Part shown: one piece after another, positions 33,185 to 43,643 of the stretch
Layout: every line of letters starts with the position of its first letter
Numbering within the stretch: position 1 is the first letter of the stretch
Assembly: GCA_001897525.1 (NCBI GenBank)
Contig: MKTB01000015.1
Location: 248,001-312,000, forward strand
Direction: 5' to 3'
DNA length: 64,000 bases
Source: Bacteroidetes bacterium 43-16
Lineage (GTDB): Bacteria > Bacteroidota > Bacteroidia > Chitinophagales > Chitinophagaceae
Program-made: the position numbers and the translations under genes
Notes under the pieces: generated by a model
Told to the model about the DNA's origin: nothing
What the model saw: only the letters and a program-made list of their open reading frames with translations
Database searches by the model: none

Positions 33185-33220
33185 AATTAGCTAATTAGCA
33201 AATTCACTAATTAGCTAATT
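33185..33220. repeat. Inverted and direct A/T-rich repeats in the atpD-atpC spacer
   Basis: The 12-bp palindrome AATTAGCTAATT occurs at 33185-33196 and 33209-33220, and CAAATTCACTAATT (33199-33212) lies between. The last 14-mer also occurs twice in the frdA spacer near 46.5 kb, so this is a dispersed intergenic repeat. Confidence 0.75.
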
Positions 33221-33223
33221 AAA

Positions 33224-35128
<1,905 letters not shown>

Positions 35129-35136
35129 TAGCTTTG
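35129..35136 (+). promoter_or_regulatory. Candidate -7 box (TAGCTTTG) of the Ycf48-like gene
   Basis: TAGCTTTG fits TAnnTTTG and lies 15 bp before the start codon at 35152. No clear -33 element is visible. Confidence 0.45.
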
Positions 35137-35151
35137 TAAAAAATTATTATC

Positions 35152-36423
35152 ATGAAAAACAAATTCTTTCCCATCATCGCCGCGCTCTCCTTTATGAGCG
35201 CCGCCGCACAAGCACAATGGCAGTTACAGCATCCTTCTCCTACTGCCGGTATCGGGCATTTACAGGTCTTTGGCACCGACACACTATTTGCTTCCACTCA
35301 AAGCAGTGAAGCCTTTGTATTAAGATCTTACAATGGAGGCAGTACTATAGATTCCATAACTTTCCCTAATATGAGTATGATCAGGCAGCATTTTATCAAT
35401 GGTACAACAGGGTTTGTTACCGGTTATATACCCTTCAGTTCAGGAAGCAGTTTATTTAAAACTACTAATGGAGGCAATACCTGGCAAACCATAAACCTTA
35501 GCATTGACATAAACACACAGCACTTAAACATCCATTTTATTGACACCGCAAAAGGATTTATCAGCAAAGACAATACACTGTACCAAACCTCTGACGGGGG
35601 TGCTACCTTCATTGCAAGGGAATTGATCTCCGAACCTCATTACATTAGTAATATCCACTTCATCAATCCACAAACAGGCTTTGTGAGCCTAGTGAGAACC
35701 CAGACTGATGGTGAGCTATACAGGGACATGATCTTTAAAACGGCTGATGCAGGTGCTAGCTGGCAACAAGTCTACAGCCGGCAAACGCCCGGACAGGTCG
35801 TATTTGTCTATCCCGGCATTTCAAATATGCAGTTCATCAATAACCAAACCGGCTTTGCTGTAGCCAGCGGCGTGCCCAGCACTTTATTAAAAACGGAAAA
35901 TGGCGGACAAAGCTGGGATACCCTCCCCTTCTCTTTTGCAAACGAATTTGAAAGTATGGCTGATGTGCATTTCATTACAGAACAAACTGGCTACACAGCA
36001 GTAGGCCAGCATATTTACAAAACGGTGAATGGCGGGCAAAGCTGGGAACAGCAAACGATCAATCCTGCAGGGGATTATTTTATTTCTGACCTTACCCTGG
36101 TAAATGAAAACCTGGGCTATGCCAGTGGCAGCGGTCTGTTTAAAACAACAAACGGGGGCGGCACGGTGAGCGTAAGCACACCCAAAGTAAATGCTTTAGG
36201 CATCAGTATCTACCCTAACCCTGCTTCGGGAACACTGAATATCCTGAAACCGGCAGATCTGACCCTGGAACAGGTCAATATCATTGATGCTTCAGGAAGG
36301 GTGATGCTAAATGCTACAGGCAGCCTGGAAAAAATAAATACCCAATCCTTTTCAAAAGGCAATTATTGGCTGAACATTAGTACTCAGAAAGGAAGAGTAA
36401 GTATTCCCTTCTTAGTGCAATAA
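35152..36423 (+). CDS. Secreted Ycf48/BNR-repeat-like protein with T9SS sorting domain
   Basis: A 423-residue secreted protein with a signal peptide (MKNKFFPIIAALSFMSAAAQA before QWQLQ). It carries about six repeats of the Ycf48/sialidase-like propeller type, each with a phrase such as LFKTTNGGNTWQTI, TSDGGATFIA, KTADAGASWQQV, KTENGGQSWDTL and KTVNGGQSWEQ (Asp-box-like), and phrases like NIHFINPQTGFV between them. Residues about 345-423 are a type A T9SS sorting domain (SIYPNPASGTLNIL ... GNYWLNIS). It is likely surface-exposed or released. Propellers of this kind are common in T9SS cargo; a function cannot be named. Confidence 0.87.
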   Translation: MKNKFFPIIAALSFMSAAAQAQWQLQHPSPTAGIGHLQVFGTDTLFASTQSSEAFVLRSYNGGSTIDSITFPNMSMIRQHFINGTTGFVTGYIPFSSGSSLFKTTNGGNTWQTINLSIDINTQHLNIHFIDTAKGFISKDNTLYQTSDGGATFIARELISEPHYISNIHFINPQTGFVSLVRTQTDGELYRDMIFKTADAGASWQQVYSRQTPGQVVFVYPGISNMQFINNQTGFAVASGVPSTLLKTENGGQSWDTLPFSFANEFESMADVHFITEQTGYTAVGQHIYKTVNGGQSWEQQTINPAGDYFISDLTLVNENLGYASGSGLFKTTNGGGTVSVSTPKVNALGISIYPNPASGTLNILKPADLTLEQVNIIDASGRVMLNATGSLEKINTQSFSKGNYWLNISTQKGRVSIPFLVQ

Positions 36424-36446
36424 ACGGGCAATAATTCTATATAAAT

Positions 36447-36477
36447 AATGGCACCTTTCACATCGGAAGGTGCCATT
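36447..36477. terminator. Bidirectional terminator
   Basis: AATGGCACCTT (36447-36457) pairs with AAGGTGCCATT (36467-36477). It lies between the Ycf48-like gene and the convergent retropepsin-like gene. The flanking U-tracts are short. Confidence 0.72.
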
Positions 36478-36545
36478 GTTTGTAAAGGGATATTTGAGGT
36501 GGTAACCGGGAACCTGATCCCCATAAATCAATACTGCTTATCGAT

Positions 36546-37691
36546 TTAAAAATAGGTCTGCAGATCGAGCTTCTTCACGGTCACTCTTGTACCATCAGAT
36601 TTGGTCAGTACCAGGGTATCTTTTTGCTTACGGAGTTCTATCACCCGGCACAATTGCAGCTTGTCCAGCTTTTCTGTTTCAATATCATTAACGGCTATGA
36701 TCTGGTCGCCTACTTTAAATTGTGCCTGCAATTCAGGGATATTAAAGAGATTGATCACAATCAGTTTACCTTCTTTGCCTGCCAGTCCGAATCCCCAGGA
36801 AGATACCGGGTGGCTTGCAGGTTCCTTTTCGGTAAGCAGTAATAATTTATTGGCTTTATAGTCAAATATAGGTTGATAATGTTTCAGGAAATCTATACCC
36901 AGCAGGGCCATCTCATTGCCCTGCACCGTTGTATGTATCCCTTTAAAGATTTGCGTAGGCTGGGAGGCAAAGCTGATGTTCATAGAGTCTTCATAAAAGA
37001 CCCCCTCATTGTTGCCAAAAAGAGAGGTGGCACTAGCCCCTGTTCCTTCCAGGAAGGTTTCATCCTTGATCTTATCAAAGGTAGTCTTGCCTATAGTCAG
37101 CGCATCGCCTGCACCGGTGTCCAGCACCAGGTCTATGAGTTCTCCGCGGATATTCAATTTGGTGTAGGGCACATTGGAGAAGGCCTCTTTTTCAAATGAG
37201 ATGGCTACATCTCTGTGCTCTGTAAAAGACTGATCTGAAACGATGAGCACTTTCCTGGCGAAATCTATTTTCCACACCAGGTTATTCATGAGATTGGAAC
37301 CAAAGATACCGGCAATAGGCACGCAGCTTCGTTCATTAATCGCATCAAAATCGTGCACGGCAAAGTAGCCGTCCTTGAAGTTGATGTTTTCCAGTTTTAA
37401 AGAAGGTACCTGGACCACATCCAGTTTTTTCTTTTGCTCATTGGCATCCTCCGCCTGCAGGTCAATGGCTACATTTTTTGCTTTCTTCATATTGACCACA
37501 TCCAGGTCCAGCAAAGACATTGCCCCGGAATCAAACACAAAATTGTATTTCTTCTTTTCGATCACTACCTCTATCAGTATCTTGTTTTCATATAGGGTAA
37601 AAGGAATGGTGTACTCAAATGCCTGGCTCAAAAAGCTACAAAGCATACATCCCAGTAAAAGCAGGTATTTATATTTCCTATTCGATCGCAT
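36546..37691 (-). CDS. Retropepsin-like aspartic protease with PDZ domain
   Basis: A 381-residue exported protein. From ATG at 37691 it has a signal peptide (MRSNRKYKYLLLLGCMLCSF then LSQA); an ATG two codons upstream is also possible. Two aspartic-protease half-sites are visible in one chain: NFVFDSGAMSLLDLDV (about 53-65) and DLVLDTGAGDALTIG (about 190), as in Bacteroidota clan AA proteases, which resemble a fused retropepsin dimer. A C-terminal PDZ domain (about 300-370; FKVGDQIIAVNDIETEKLD) probably binds substrate C-termini. It should work in the periplasm. It lies downstream of the GtrII-like gene on the same strand with a 30-bp gap. Confidence 0.88.
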   Translation of the reverse strand: MRSNRKYKYLLLLGCMLCSFLSQAFEYTIPFTLYENKILIEVVIEKKKYNFVFDSGAMSLLDLDVVNMKKAKNVAIDLQAEDANEQKKKLDVVQVPSLKLENINFKDGYFAVHDFDAINERSCVPIAGIFGSNLMNNLVWKIDFARKVLIVSDQSFTEHRDVAISFEKEAFSNVPYTKLNIRGELIDLVLDTGAGDALTIGKTTFDKIKDETFLEGTGASATSLFGNNEGVFYEDSMNISFASQPTQIFKGIHTTVQGNEMALLGIDFLKHYQPIFDYKANKLLLLTEKEPASHPVSSWGFGLAGKEGKLIVINLFNIPELQAQFKVGDQIIAVNDIETEKLDKLQLCRVIELRKQKDTLVLTKSDGTRVTVKKLDLQTYF

Positions 37692-37721
37692 AAACATTTA
37701 TTTTTTGTTCTACAGATACCA

Positions 37722-39206
37722 TTAATATTTAAAGATCACCTTATAAGCCGTTCTCCCGTCAAAGTAAAGATCATATTCCGGCCGGCTCATCAGCAGGGTA
37801 AATGGCCTGCTTTCGTCATACAGTTCAGTCTTGCCATAAACAGGCTGGATGAATGCTTCGAGGTTTAACTGATCAAACCCGATATCCATATCGCGGACCA
37901 AAGCAGTAATGATCTTGTTGTGATGACGTTTTCCCTGGTAAGGTGTGCTGTCTGTATTAAATAACCGGGGGTCTCTAGTGCCCGGAACTCTTCTTACCTC
38001 ATAAAGTTCATAAGGCTGATCATTCACTATCTGTTTGAAGTCATAGACAAATTCCCGGTAAATACTTTCCCGGTAATTGTTCTTTGCCTTCAGCGCATTG
38101 CCATAACCATTCGCAAGGTTCAGGAAATACATTAAGATCAATACATTTGTTACGCCTGCAATTTTATAATTGCTCTTCATCCCATAGATTGCCAGCAAGC
38201 CGATGGCAAAACTTAATACAATGTAGTAACGTACTTTCATTTCCGGAAGTTCGGCCAGGTAAATATAAGGGCCTGCAGTTAACACAACAACCAGGAGCAG
38301 TACACCGAATACGAGCAGTCCTGTTATACCTATATTCCTTTGAGTGCGCTTGTACACAGAAAGGGCGAAGAAGAGCACACATACCGCAATAACGACCAGG
38401 TTAGCCACATCTAAAAGCCGGATGGTAAATTTCAGGTAGGCCAGAAAGTTGGCCCAGAGGCCGGGAAGAAACCCGGAAGAAAAGTGAATGCCTGTCTTTA
38501 CAGCCCCGACATTTTCCAATTCCGGAAAGGAAAATTTATAGATCAGCATACCAGCGAAGAAGAAAGCTGCTGCTATAAAAAACTGTTTGAACACTATACG
38601 TTCACGGCTGATCATCCTGTCCATCATAATGATGAGCCAGGTGATATAATAGGCGGTAAAAGATAGCTGGTAAAAGGTCAGCACTAAAAATCCGGACAGC
38701 AAAGAGGACAGTAAAAAAAGCCGTTTATTATTCAGACAGAGAAAAGGAAACACTGCCACCAATAGTGATGCGATCATAAAAGGCGCATCTACGGTGTACA
38801 CCATATTGCCATACAGCAAAGGAAACAAGCCTGTAAAAGCAGCAGTAGCCAATGTGAGGTAAGAACGTCTCACCCTGAGCAGGGCGCAGAGCATCAGGGA
38901 TAAACCGGCGAGTAATAATATGGCATATAACTGAAATAAGGGGGCTGCATCTAACATGCTCTCCGAAAAATTCCATAACCTGATCACATATTCACTGGAA
39001 ACTCTTCCTACCTCGCGATAGGCAATACCTCCATTCAACCGTCTTACGTGATCATCGGCATAATAAAAATTAGACACGATCAATGAACTATACCCGAGCA
39101 GATAAATGCCGATGAGCACAAGAAAATTGCGCAAGGTAAAGTATGCTTTTACCCCTTCATCTAATGTAAAGAAAGATACCCGTTCAGCCTGTTGTTCTGT
39201 GTTCAA
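37722..39206 (-). CDS. GtrII-like membrane glycosyltransferase (DUF/Glucos_trans_II type)
   Basis: A 494-residue integral membrane protein with 10-12 helices. After the first helix it has the loop NFYYADDHVRRLNGG, with the adjacent Asp pair typical of polyprenyl-phosphate-sugar-using (GT-C) enzymes. The block WNFSESMLDAAPLFQLYAILLL and YTVDAPFMIASLLV follow. It is similar along its length to the protein at 60.8-62.3 kb, so the two are paralogues. GtrII enzymes transfer glucose from undecaprenyl-phosphate to O-antigen outside the cell; the sugar and acceptor here are unknown. No GtrA or GtrB is next to this copy. Confidence 0.83.
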   Translation of the reverse strand: MNTEQQAERVSFFTLDEGVKAYFTLRNFLVLIGIYLLGYSSLIVSNFYYADDHVRRLNGGIAYREVGRVSSEYVIRLWNFSESMLDAAPLFQLYAILLLAGLSLMLCALLRVRRSYLTLATAAFTGLFPLLYGNMVYTVDAPFMIASLLVAVFPFLCLNNKRLFLLSSLLSGFLVLTFYQLSFTAYYITWLIIMMDRMISRERIVFKQFFIAAAFFFAGMLIYKFSFPELENVGAVKTGIHFSSGFLPGLWANFLAYLKFTIRLLDVANLVVIAVCVLFFALSVYKRTQRNIGITGLLVFGVLLLVVVLTAGPYIYLAELPEMKVRYYIVLSFAIGLLAIYGMKSNYKIAGVTNVLILMYFLNLANGYGNALKAKNNYRESIYREFVYDFKQIVNDQPYELYEVRRVPGTRDPRLFNTDSTPYQGKRHHNKIITALVRDMDIGFDQLNLEAFIQPVYGKTELYDESRPFTLLMSRPEYDLYFDGRTAYKVIFKY

Positions 39207-39373
39207 CTCAAATTATGATTAGTAAACATTAAAAAATGCGCTTTCCCTGTTGTTTTTTGGAATATAAGCAGCGTAAAAATAGCAGTTTCCCGGCAATTCA
39301 AAAACTCCGCTCTTTAATTGATGAAGACAAACTTCAGGCATCTGCTGCAATAAGTTAATAAATTTTAACAAAT

Positions 39374-39395
39374 AATAGTTGTTTGACTAACTATT
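39374..39395. promoter_or_regulatory. Candidate MarR operator over the promoter of the efflux operon
   Basis: AATAGTT (39374-39380) and AACTATT (39389-39395) form an inverted repeat with an 8-bp spacer that contains the -33 TTTG. A second short dyad, GTTGT / ACAAC, lies at 39413-39426 over the likely start site. MarR proteins usually bind such 16-22-bp dyads in their own promoters. Confidence 0.5.
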
Positions 39396-39410
39396 TTCAT
39401 ATTAACTTTG
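39382..39410 (+). promoter_or_regulatory. Promoter of the marR-tolC-hlyD-ABC operon
   Basis: TTTG at 39382-39385 and TAACTTTG at 39403-39410 form a full Bacteroidota promoter with 21 bp between box starts, the best match in the window. The start codon of marR is 24 bp downstream. Confidence 0.7.
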
Positions 39411-39433
39411 CAGTTGTCTAAACAACCATTAAT

Positions 39434-39874
39434 ATGACAACTATATTATCTTTTGAAGAGCAATACAATTTACTGACCGGCCGGATCTTTATGTATATCA
39501 CCCGTTTCCTGAACCAGAATTTCAAATCTGCAGGTATCGAGATCACGAAAGAGCAATGGACAGTACTGGCAGTACTCTGGAAACAGGACGGTGTATCGCA
39601 GCAAGTGATCGCAGACGAGACAGGCCGCGATAAACCCAGCACCACCCGCCTGCTGGACAATCTTGAAAAGCTGGGCTATATAGAACGCCGCCCGGATGCT
39701 ACGGACAGAAGGATCAATAATATCTACCTGACCCATCAAGGCATTCATGCGGAAAAAAAGATCATGAAAACGGTAACAGCAACTTTCGATATGCTGAGTG
39801 AGGGGATCAGCAACAAGGAGCAGGAAACGATGAGAAAGGTGTTCCGCACTATTTATAAAAACTTAGAAAAATAA
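39434..39874 (+). CDS. MarR-family transcriptional regulator
   Basis: A 146-residue winged-helix regulator. The DNA-binding part is VSQQVIADETGRDKPSTTRLLDNLEKLGYIERRPDATDRRINNIYLT, with the recognition helix DKPSTTRLLDNL and the wing DATDRR containing the conserved Asp-Arg. MarR proteins work as dimers and usually repress a neighbouring exporter until a ligand binds. It is first gene of a four-gene operon with TolC, HlyD and ABC-2 permease genes and has a candidate operator in its own promoter. The ligand is unknown. Confidence 0.93.
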   Translation: MTTILSFEEQYNLLTGRIFMYITRFLNQNFKSAGIEITKEQWTVLAVLWKQDGVSQQVIADETGRDKPSTTRLLDNLEKLGYIERRPDATDRRINNIYLTHQGIHAEKKIMKTVTATFDMLSEGISNKEQETMRKVFRTIYKNLEK

Positions 39875-39879
39875 TTACG

Positions 39880-41265
39880 ATGAAAAAGAAAATCGTAGCA
39901 GCACTATTACTCAGCAGCCTGGGATGGACAGCCACACAGGCCCAGATCAATGTATCGCCTTCCCTGAAAGAGGCCATTGATGCTGCTGTGTCCAGCAGTA
40001 AAGTGATCAAAAATGAAGACCTGGCACTGCAAAAAGCAGGGAATGAAGCCAGGGCGGTATGGAATAAATATTTACCCGTGGTCTCTGCAAATGCCACTTA
40101 TGCTTATTTAAATAATGATTTGCAGCTGGACATCCCGACGGTAAGCTTACCCCTCACCGGGGCGCAACTTTTCGAAGGAAGCACAAGGACACATAATGAG
40201 GGTAATGTATTTGCAGCAGGTGTTACGGCCAAGCAGGTCATTTTCAGTGGCGGGCAGATCATGAACGGGGCCAAAGCCCTGGAAGCTAAAAACGAGGGCA
40301 GCCAATATATGGCCGAGCTCAAAAAAGATGAACTGGTGAAGGACGTGATCTATTCTTTTGATCAATTGAGGCTCTTAGACCAGGCTGAGCTGCTGCTCCG
40401 GGAAAGTGAAGTACGGTTGAAAAAAGAAACAGAACGGGTAGAGAAAGCAATTGAGCAGGGCCTGGCCGTTCCATATGACCGCGATAAAATTAAACTGGCC
40501 AGCCTGAACCTGGAATCTAAAAAAGCAGAGATCTCCGGCAAGAAGGCCTTATTGTATATTAAAATAAGCAGTCTTACCGGTTATGATGATGTGCAGATAG
40601 CAGCCGTAGATTATGCATTAGTGCCTATCCAGGTAGATACGGAGCTGGACATTAATGAGCGTAATGAGTTAAAAGCAATGCAATCTTTTTCGAAGGCATT
40701 GGACTATAGCCTGAAAAAAGAGAAAGGAAGCCTGCTGCCCACTGTAGGGGCCTTTGCCAGCTACAGTTATGCCAGCCTTTTTAATGCAAATACGACTTTC
40801 CCACTGCCTATCTCCGGCAACCAGGCGCAGTTAAATATCAACCAGGCGACCTTGTCTCCTAACTGGATCGTCGGTGGTATGCTTAAATGGGAATTGTTTG
40901 GAGGCTTTGAACGTAAGCATAAAATTGAGGCGGTAAAAATTGACCAGCATATACTGAGCAATAAACAGGAAGATGCCGCACGCATGATGAACCTGCAACT
41001 CAGGAACAATATGGTGAATTATAAAGTACAAACGGACCAGTTGTCTATTGCAGACCAAAAAGAAAAGATCGCAGGCAACAATTTAATCACTGCAGAGAAG
41101 CAATATAAATTAGGCCTGATCGGTGTTACCGAAAGGATCAGTGCAGAAACGGATATTTATGAAGCCTCGCTGAACAAGGTACAAACATTAATCAACCAAA
41201 GACAGGCTGCTTTAGAATCTTATGCTGCAGCGCAACCATTAATCCATTTTATCCAGGTAAAATAA
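39880..41265 (+). CDS. TolC-family outer-membrane efflux protein
   Basis: A 461-residue outer-membrane channel with a signal peptide (SLGWTATQA before QINVS). The two halves have the long coiled helices of the TolC family, for instance ALQKAGNEARAVWNKYLPVV in the first and LQLRNNMVNYKVQTDQLSI in the second, and the Tyr-rich KQYKLGLIGVTERISAETDIYEA motif near the end. It should trimerise and connect with the HlyD-type adaptor coded next. It starts 5 bp after the marR stop. Confidence 0.92.
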   Translation: MKKKIVAALLLSSLGWTATQAQINVSPSLKEAIDAAVSSSKVIKNEDLALQKAGNEARAVWNKYLPVVSANATYAYLNNDLQLDIPTVSLPLTGAQLFEGSTRTHNEGNVFAAGVTAKQVIFSGGQIMNGAKALEAKNEGSQYMAELKKDELVKDVIYSFDQLRLLDQAELLLRESEVRLKKETERVEKAIEQGLAVPYDRDKIKLASLNLESKKAEISGKKALLYIKISSLTGYDDVQIAAVDYALVPIQVDTELDINERNELKAMQSFSKALDYSLKKEKGSLLPTVGAFASYSYASLFNANTTFPLPISGNQAQLNINQATLSPNWIVGGMLKWELFGGFERKHKIEAVKIDQHILSNKQEDAARMMNLQLRNNMVNYKVQTDQLSIADQKEKIAGNNLITAEKQYKLGLIGVTERISAETDIYEASLNKVQTLINQRQAALESYAAAQPLIHFIQVK

Positions 41266-41274
41266 ATCAAAACA

Positions 41275-42234
41275 ATGAAAAAGTATATCAGCATTTTTAT
41301 AGGCAGCCTGCTCCTTACTGCCTGCGGCAATAAAGAAAATACACAAGGTTTTATCCAGGGCAAAACAGAGAAGGAGCAGATTGCCGTAGTAGGAAAAATT
41401 GCAGGCCGCATCCAGAAAATCAATGTAAGCCAGGGCGATTTTGTCCACAAAGGTGATACACTGGCCGTGCTTGACATTCCGGAAGTGGAAGCTAAAAAAG
41501 TACAGGCACAAGGTGCCGTAACCTCGGCCAGCGCTCAATATCAAATGGCGCAGCACGGTGCTACTGCCAACCAGTTAAAGCAACTGAATGCCAAGAAAAG
41601 TGCATTGGAAGAGCAATATGCTTTTGCTCAGAAATCGTTGAAAAGGCTGGATGCTATGGTAAAAGATTCTTTGATCCCGCAACAGCAATATGATGAGGTC
41701 TTCGCGAAATACCAGGGTGCACAGGCCCAGCTCACTGCTGTAAATGCGGAGATTGCCGACGTTCAGAACGGGGTACGCATGGAGCAACAGGTAATGGCAT
41801 TGGGCCAGCAGGACCGCGCCCAGGGGGCTTTACAGGAAGTAAAGACGGCAGAAAAAGAACGTTATATTATCGCCCCTCAGGACATGAGCATAGAGACCAT
41901 TACCATGAAGGTGGGAGAACTGGCATTGCCCGGCTATACCTTATTCAACGGCACTTTAGACAATGCTACTTATTTCCGCTTTACGGTTCCTGAATCTAAA
42001 TTAAACAACTATAATAAAGGAGCGGATATTGAAGTTACGGTTCCTTACAAGGACAACTTAAAAGTAGCAGGTGTGATCAAAAACATTAAGCAGATCGGTG
42101 CTTATGCCAATATTGCCACGGCTTATCCCGACTATGATATGCAGGACCCTTTGTATGAAATTACGATTGATCCTAAAGATCAGGGTGTAGCAAGGAATAT
42201 CTTAAATAAGACTACTGTAACTATAAAAAAATAA
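41275..42234 (+). CDS. HlyD-family periplasmic adaptor (membrane fusion) lipoprotein
   Basis: A 319-residue adaptor with a lipobox (LLLTAC, Cys17), so it is anchored by lipid rather than a membrane helix. The biotinyl-lipoyl-like domain begins VGKIAGRIQKINVSQGDFVHKGDTLAVLD (about 41-69), then a coiled-coil hairpin (about 75-190) and a beta-barrel domain (FRFTVPESKLNNYNKGADIEV). It links the ABC-2 inner-membrane protein to the TolC-like channel. It is 9 bp downstream of the TolC gene. Confidence 0.92.
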   Translation: MKKYISIFIGSLLLTACGNKENTQGFIQGKTEKEQIAVVGKIAGRIQKINVSQGDFVHKGDTLAVLDIPEVEAKKVQAQGAVTSASAQYQMAQHGATANQLKQLNAKKSALEEQYAFAQKSLKRLDAMVKDSLIPQQQYDEVFAKYQGAQAQLTAVNAEIADVQNGVRMEQQVMALGQQDRAQGALQEVKTAEKERYIIAPQDMSIETITMKVGELALPGYTLFNGTLDNATYFRFTVPESKLNNYNKGADIEVTVPYKDNLKVAGVIKNIKQIGAYANIATAYPDYDMQDPLYEITIDPKDQGVARNILNKTTVTIKK

Positions 42235-42237
42235 ACT

Positions 42238-43407
42238 GTGAAAAGCTTTTTAAAATTACTCAAAAGAGAGTTCAGGTTATTCTGGGGCAATAGTGTGCTG
42301 CGTATATTATTTATCGGTGCGCCCCTGCTCTATGGCATTCTCCTGGGCTATGTATATGGCAAGGGTAAGGTAACACAGCTGCCCATCATTGTGGTAGACG
42401 AGGATCATAGTACCTTAAGCCAGCGCGCTATCGAGATGATGGGCGACAATGAGGTGCTTCATGTGATTGCGGTAAAACCGGACCAGACGGGGCTGACGAC
42501 TTTAAGTATCAAAGAAGAGGCTGCCTGTATTGTGATCATTCCTAAGGATTTTGAAAAGGATGTGCTCACCAAGCGCTACCCGGAAGTAACTACTGTGGTC
42601 AACACGGCCAATGTTTTAACGGCCAATTATGCCTCTTCGGCTTTGCAGGTAGTCTTAGGCACTTTAAAGGCGGGCACGCAACTGGAGGGAATGCGTAAGC
42701 AGGGTGTCCCGGAAAGTATGCTCATGAGCCAATATGAGCCTTTTAAAACGACTTTTATCAAAAAGAATAACCGGGCGACCAATTATATGTATTTTTTATG
42801 GCCAGGCATCCTGGCCACTGTATTGCAACAGGTGCTTTTACTGGGACTGGCGCTTTCTTTTGCTGCCGAGTTTGAAAACAATACGTTTAAAGACCTGGTC
42901 GGCCAGACCCGGAATACTTTTTCACTGATCATGGTTAAAGTAATCCCTTACCTGATCATGAGCTTCGGGATATGGCTTATTTACTGGTTGTTTACTTTAT
43001 GGTTTAAAATACCTTTTACGGAGAACCTGGGTATGCTTACGCTCATTGCAGGGGTATTTGTGATCGCTGTGAGCTTCATGGGTATCTTAGTGAGCATTTT
43101 ATTGCCCAACCAGTTAAAGGCTACGGAAGTATTGATGGTGATTGCCACCCCGAGCTTTATCTTATCGGGCTTTACCTGGCCGCTGAGCCAGATGCCTAAA
43201 GTGATACAATATATCGCGGACATTATTCCGTTAACGCATTTCTTACCTGCTTTCAGGATATTGATCATAGAGAACGGACCTGCTGCACTTACTTATCCTT
43301 ATATCATCAATATGCTTATTATAGGCGCTGTTTCTTTTGTATTGGCATTTATAGCTTTAAAGATCAAGATGAATAAAGTAAAGGTGGTGAAAATGGAGAA
43401 GCGTTAA
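42238..43407 (+). CDS. ABC-2 type permease (GTG start), no ATPase in the operon
   Basis: A 389-residue permease of the ABC-2/YhgE type: one N-terminal helix (about 23-42), a large periplasmic domain (about 45-190) and five helices toward the C-terminus. GTG at 42238 is taken as start; it is 3 bp after the adaptor's stop and gives MKSFLKLLKREFRLFWGNS, the usual start of this family. The loop IATPSFILSGFTWPLSQMP is a family hallmark. An ATP-binding subunit should be needed, but none is in the operon, which ends here. Confidence 0.9.
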   Translation: MKSFLKLLKREFRLFWGNSVLRILFIGAPLLYGILLGYVYGKGKVTQLPIIVVDEDHSTLSQRAIEMMGDNEVLHVIAVKPDQTGLTTLSIKEEAACIVIIPKDFEKDVLTKRYPEVTTVVNTANVLTANYASSALQVVLGTLKAGTQLEGMRKQGVPESMLMSQYEPFKTTFIKKNNRATNYMYFLWPGILATVLQQVLLLGLALSFAAEFENNTFKDLVGQTRNTFSLIMVKVIPYLIMSFGIWLIYWLFTLWFKIPFTENLGMLTLIAGVFVIAVSFMGILVSILLPNQLKATEVLMVIATPSFILSGFTWPLSQMPKVIQYIADIIPLTHFLPAFRILIIENGPAALTYPYIINMLIIGAVSFVLAFIALKIKMNKVKVVKMEKR

Positions 43408-43413
43408 TAGTGG

Positions 43414-43567
43414 GTGATGAGTGATGAGTGATGAGTGATGAGTGATGAGTGATGAGTGATGAGTGAAAAGTGAAAAGTGAAGTGTGAAGTGTGAGTGGTG
43501 TAAGTGATGAGTAAGAAGTAAAAAGTGTGAAGTGTGAAGTGTGAGTAAGAAGTGAAAAGTAAAAAAG
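43414..43567. repeat. Heptamer tandem repeat array (GTGATGA) downstream of the efflux operon
   Basis: Seven perfect GTGATGA units (43414-43462) are followed by decayed seven-base units such as GTGAAAA, GTGAAGT and GTAAGAA to about 43567. It begins with AATAGTGGGTGATG (43406-43419), which is also the start of the second array at 44986. Confidence 0.9.
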
Positions 43568-43575
43568 TGAAATGT

Positions 43576-43623
43576 GCGCAGGCCTGGTGGTGATGAACTA
43601 TTTCATCGTTTCAAGGCCTGCGC
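43576..43623. terminator. Terminator between the efflux operon and nhaA
   Basis: GCGCAGGCCT (43576-43585) pairs with AGGCCTGCGC (43614-43623), with a second small stem (GATGAA / TTCATC) in the loop. It lies 21 bp from the stop of the convergent nhaA gene. U-tracts are weak. Confidence 0.7.
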
Positions 43624-43643
43624 TCTAAATGTTTTTATGACCT

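Noticed and set aside
43414-43567. Regular short repeats as a possible CRISPR array
   Set aside because: The unit is seven bases and contiguous, with no spacers and no cas genes; it is a simple tandem repeat.
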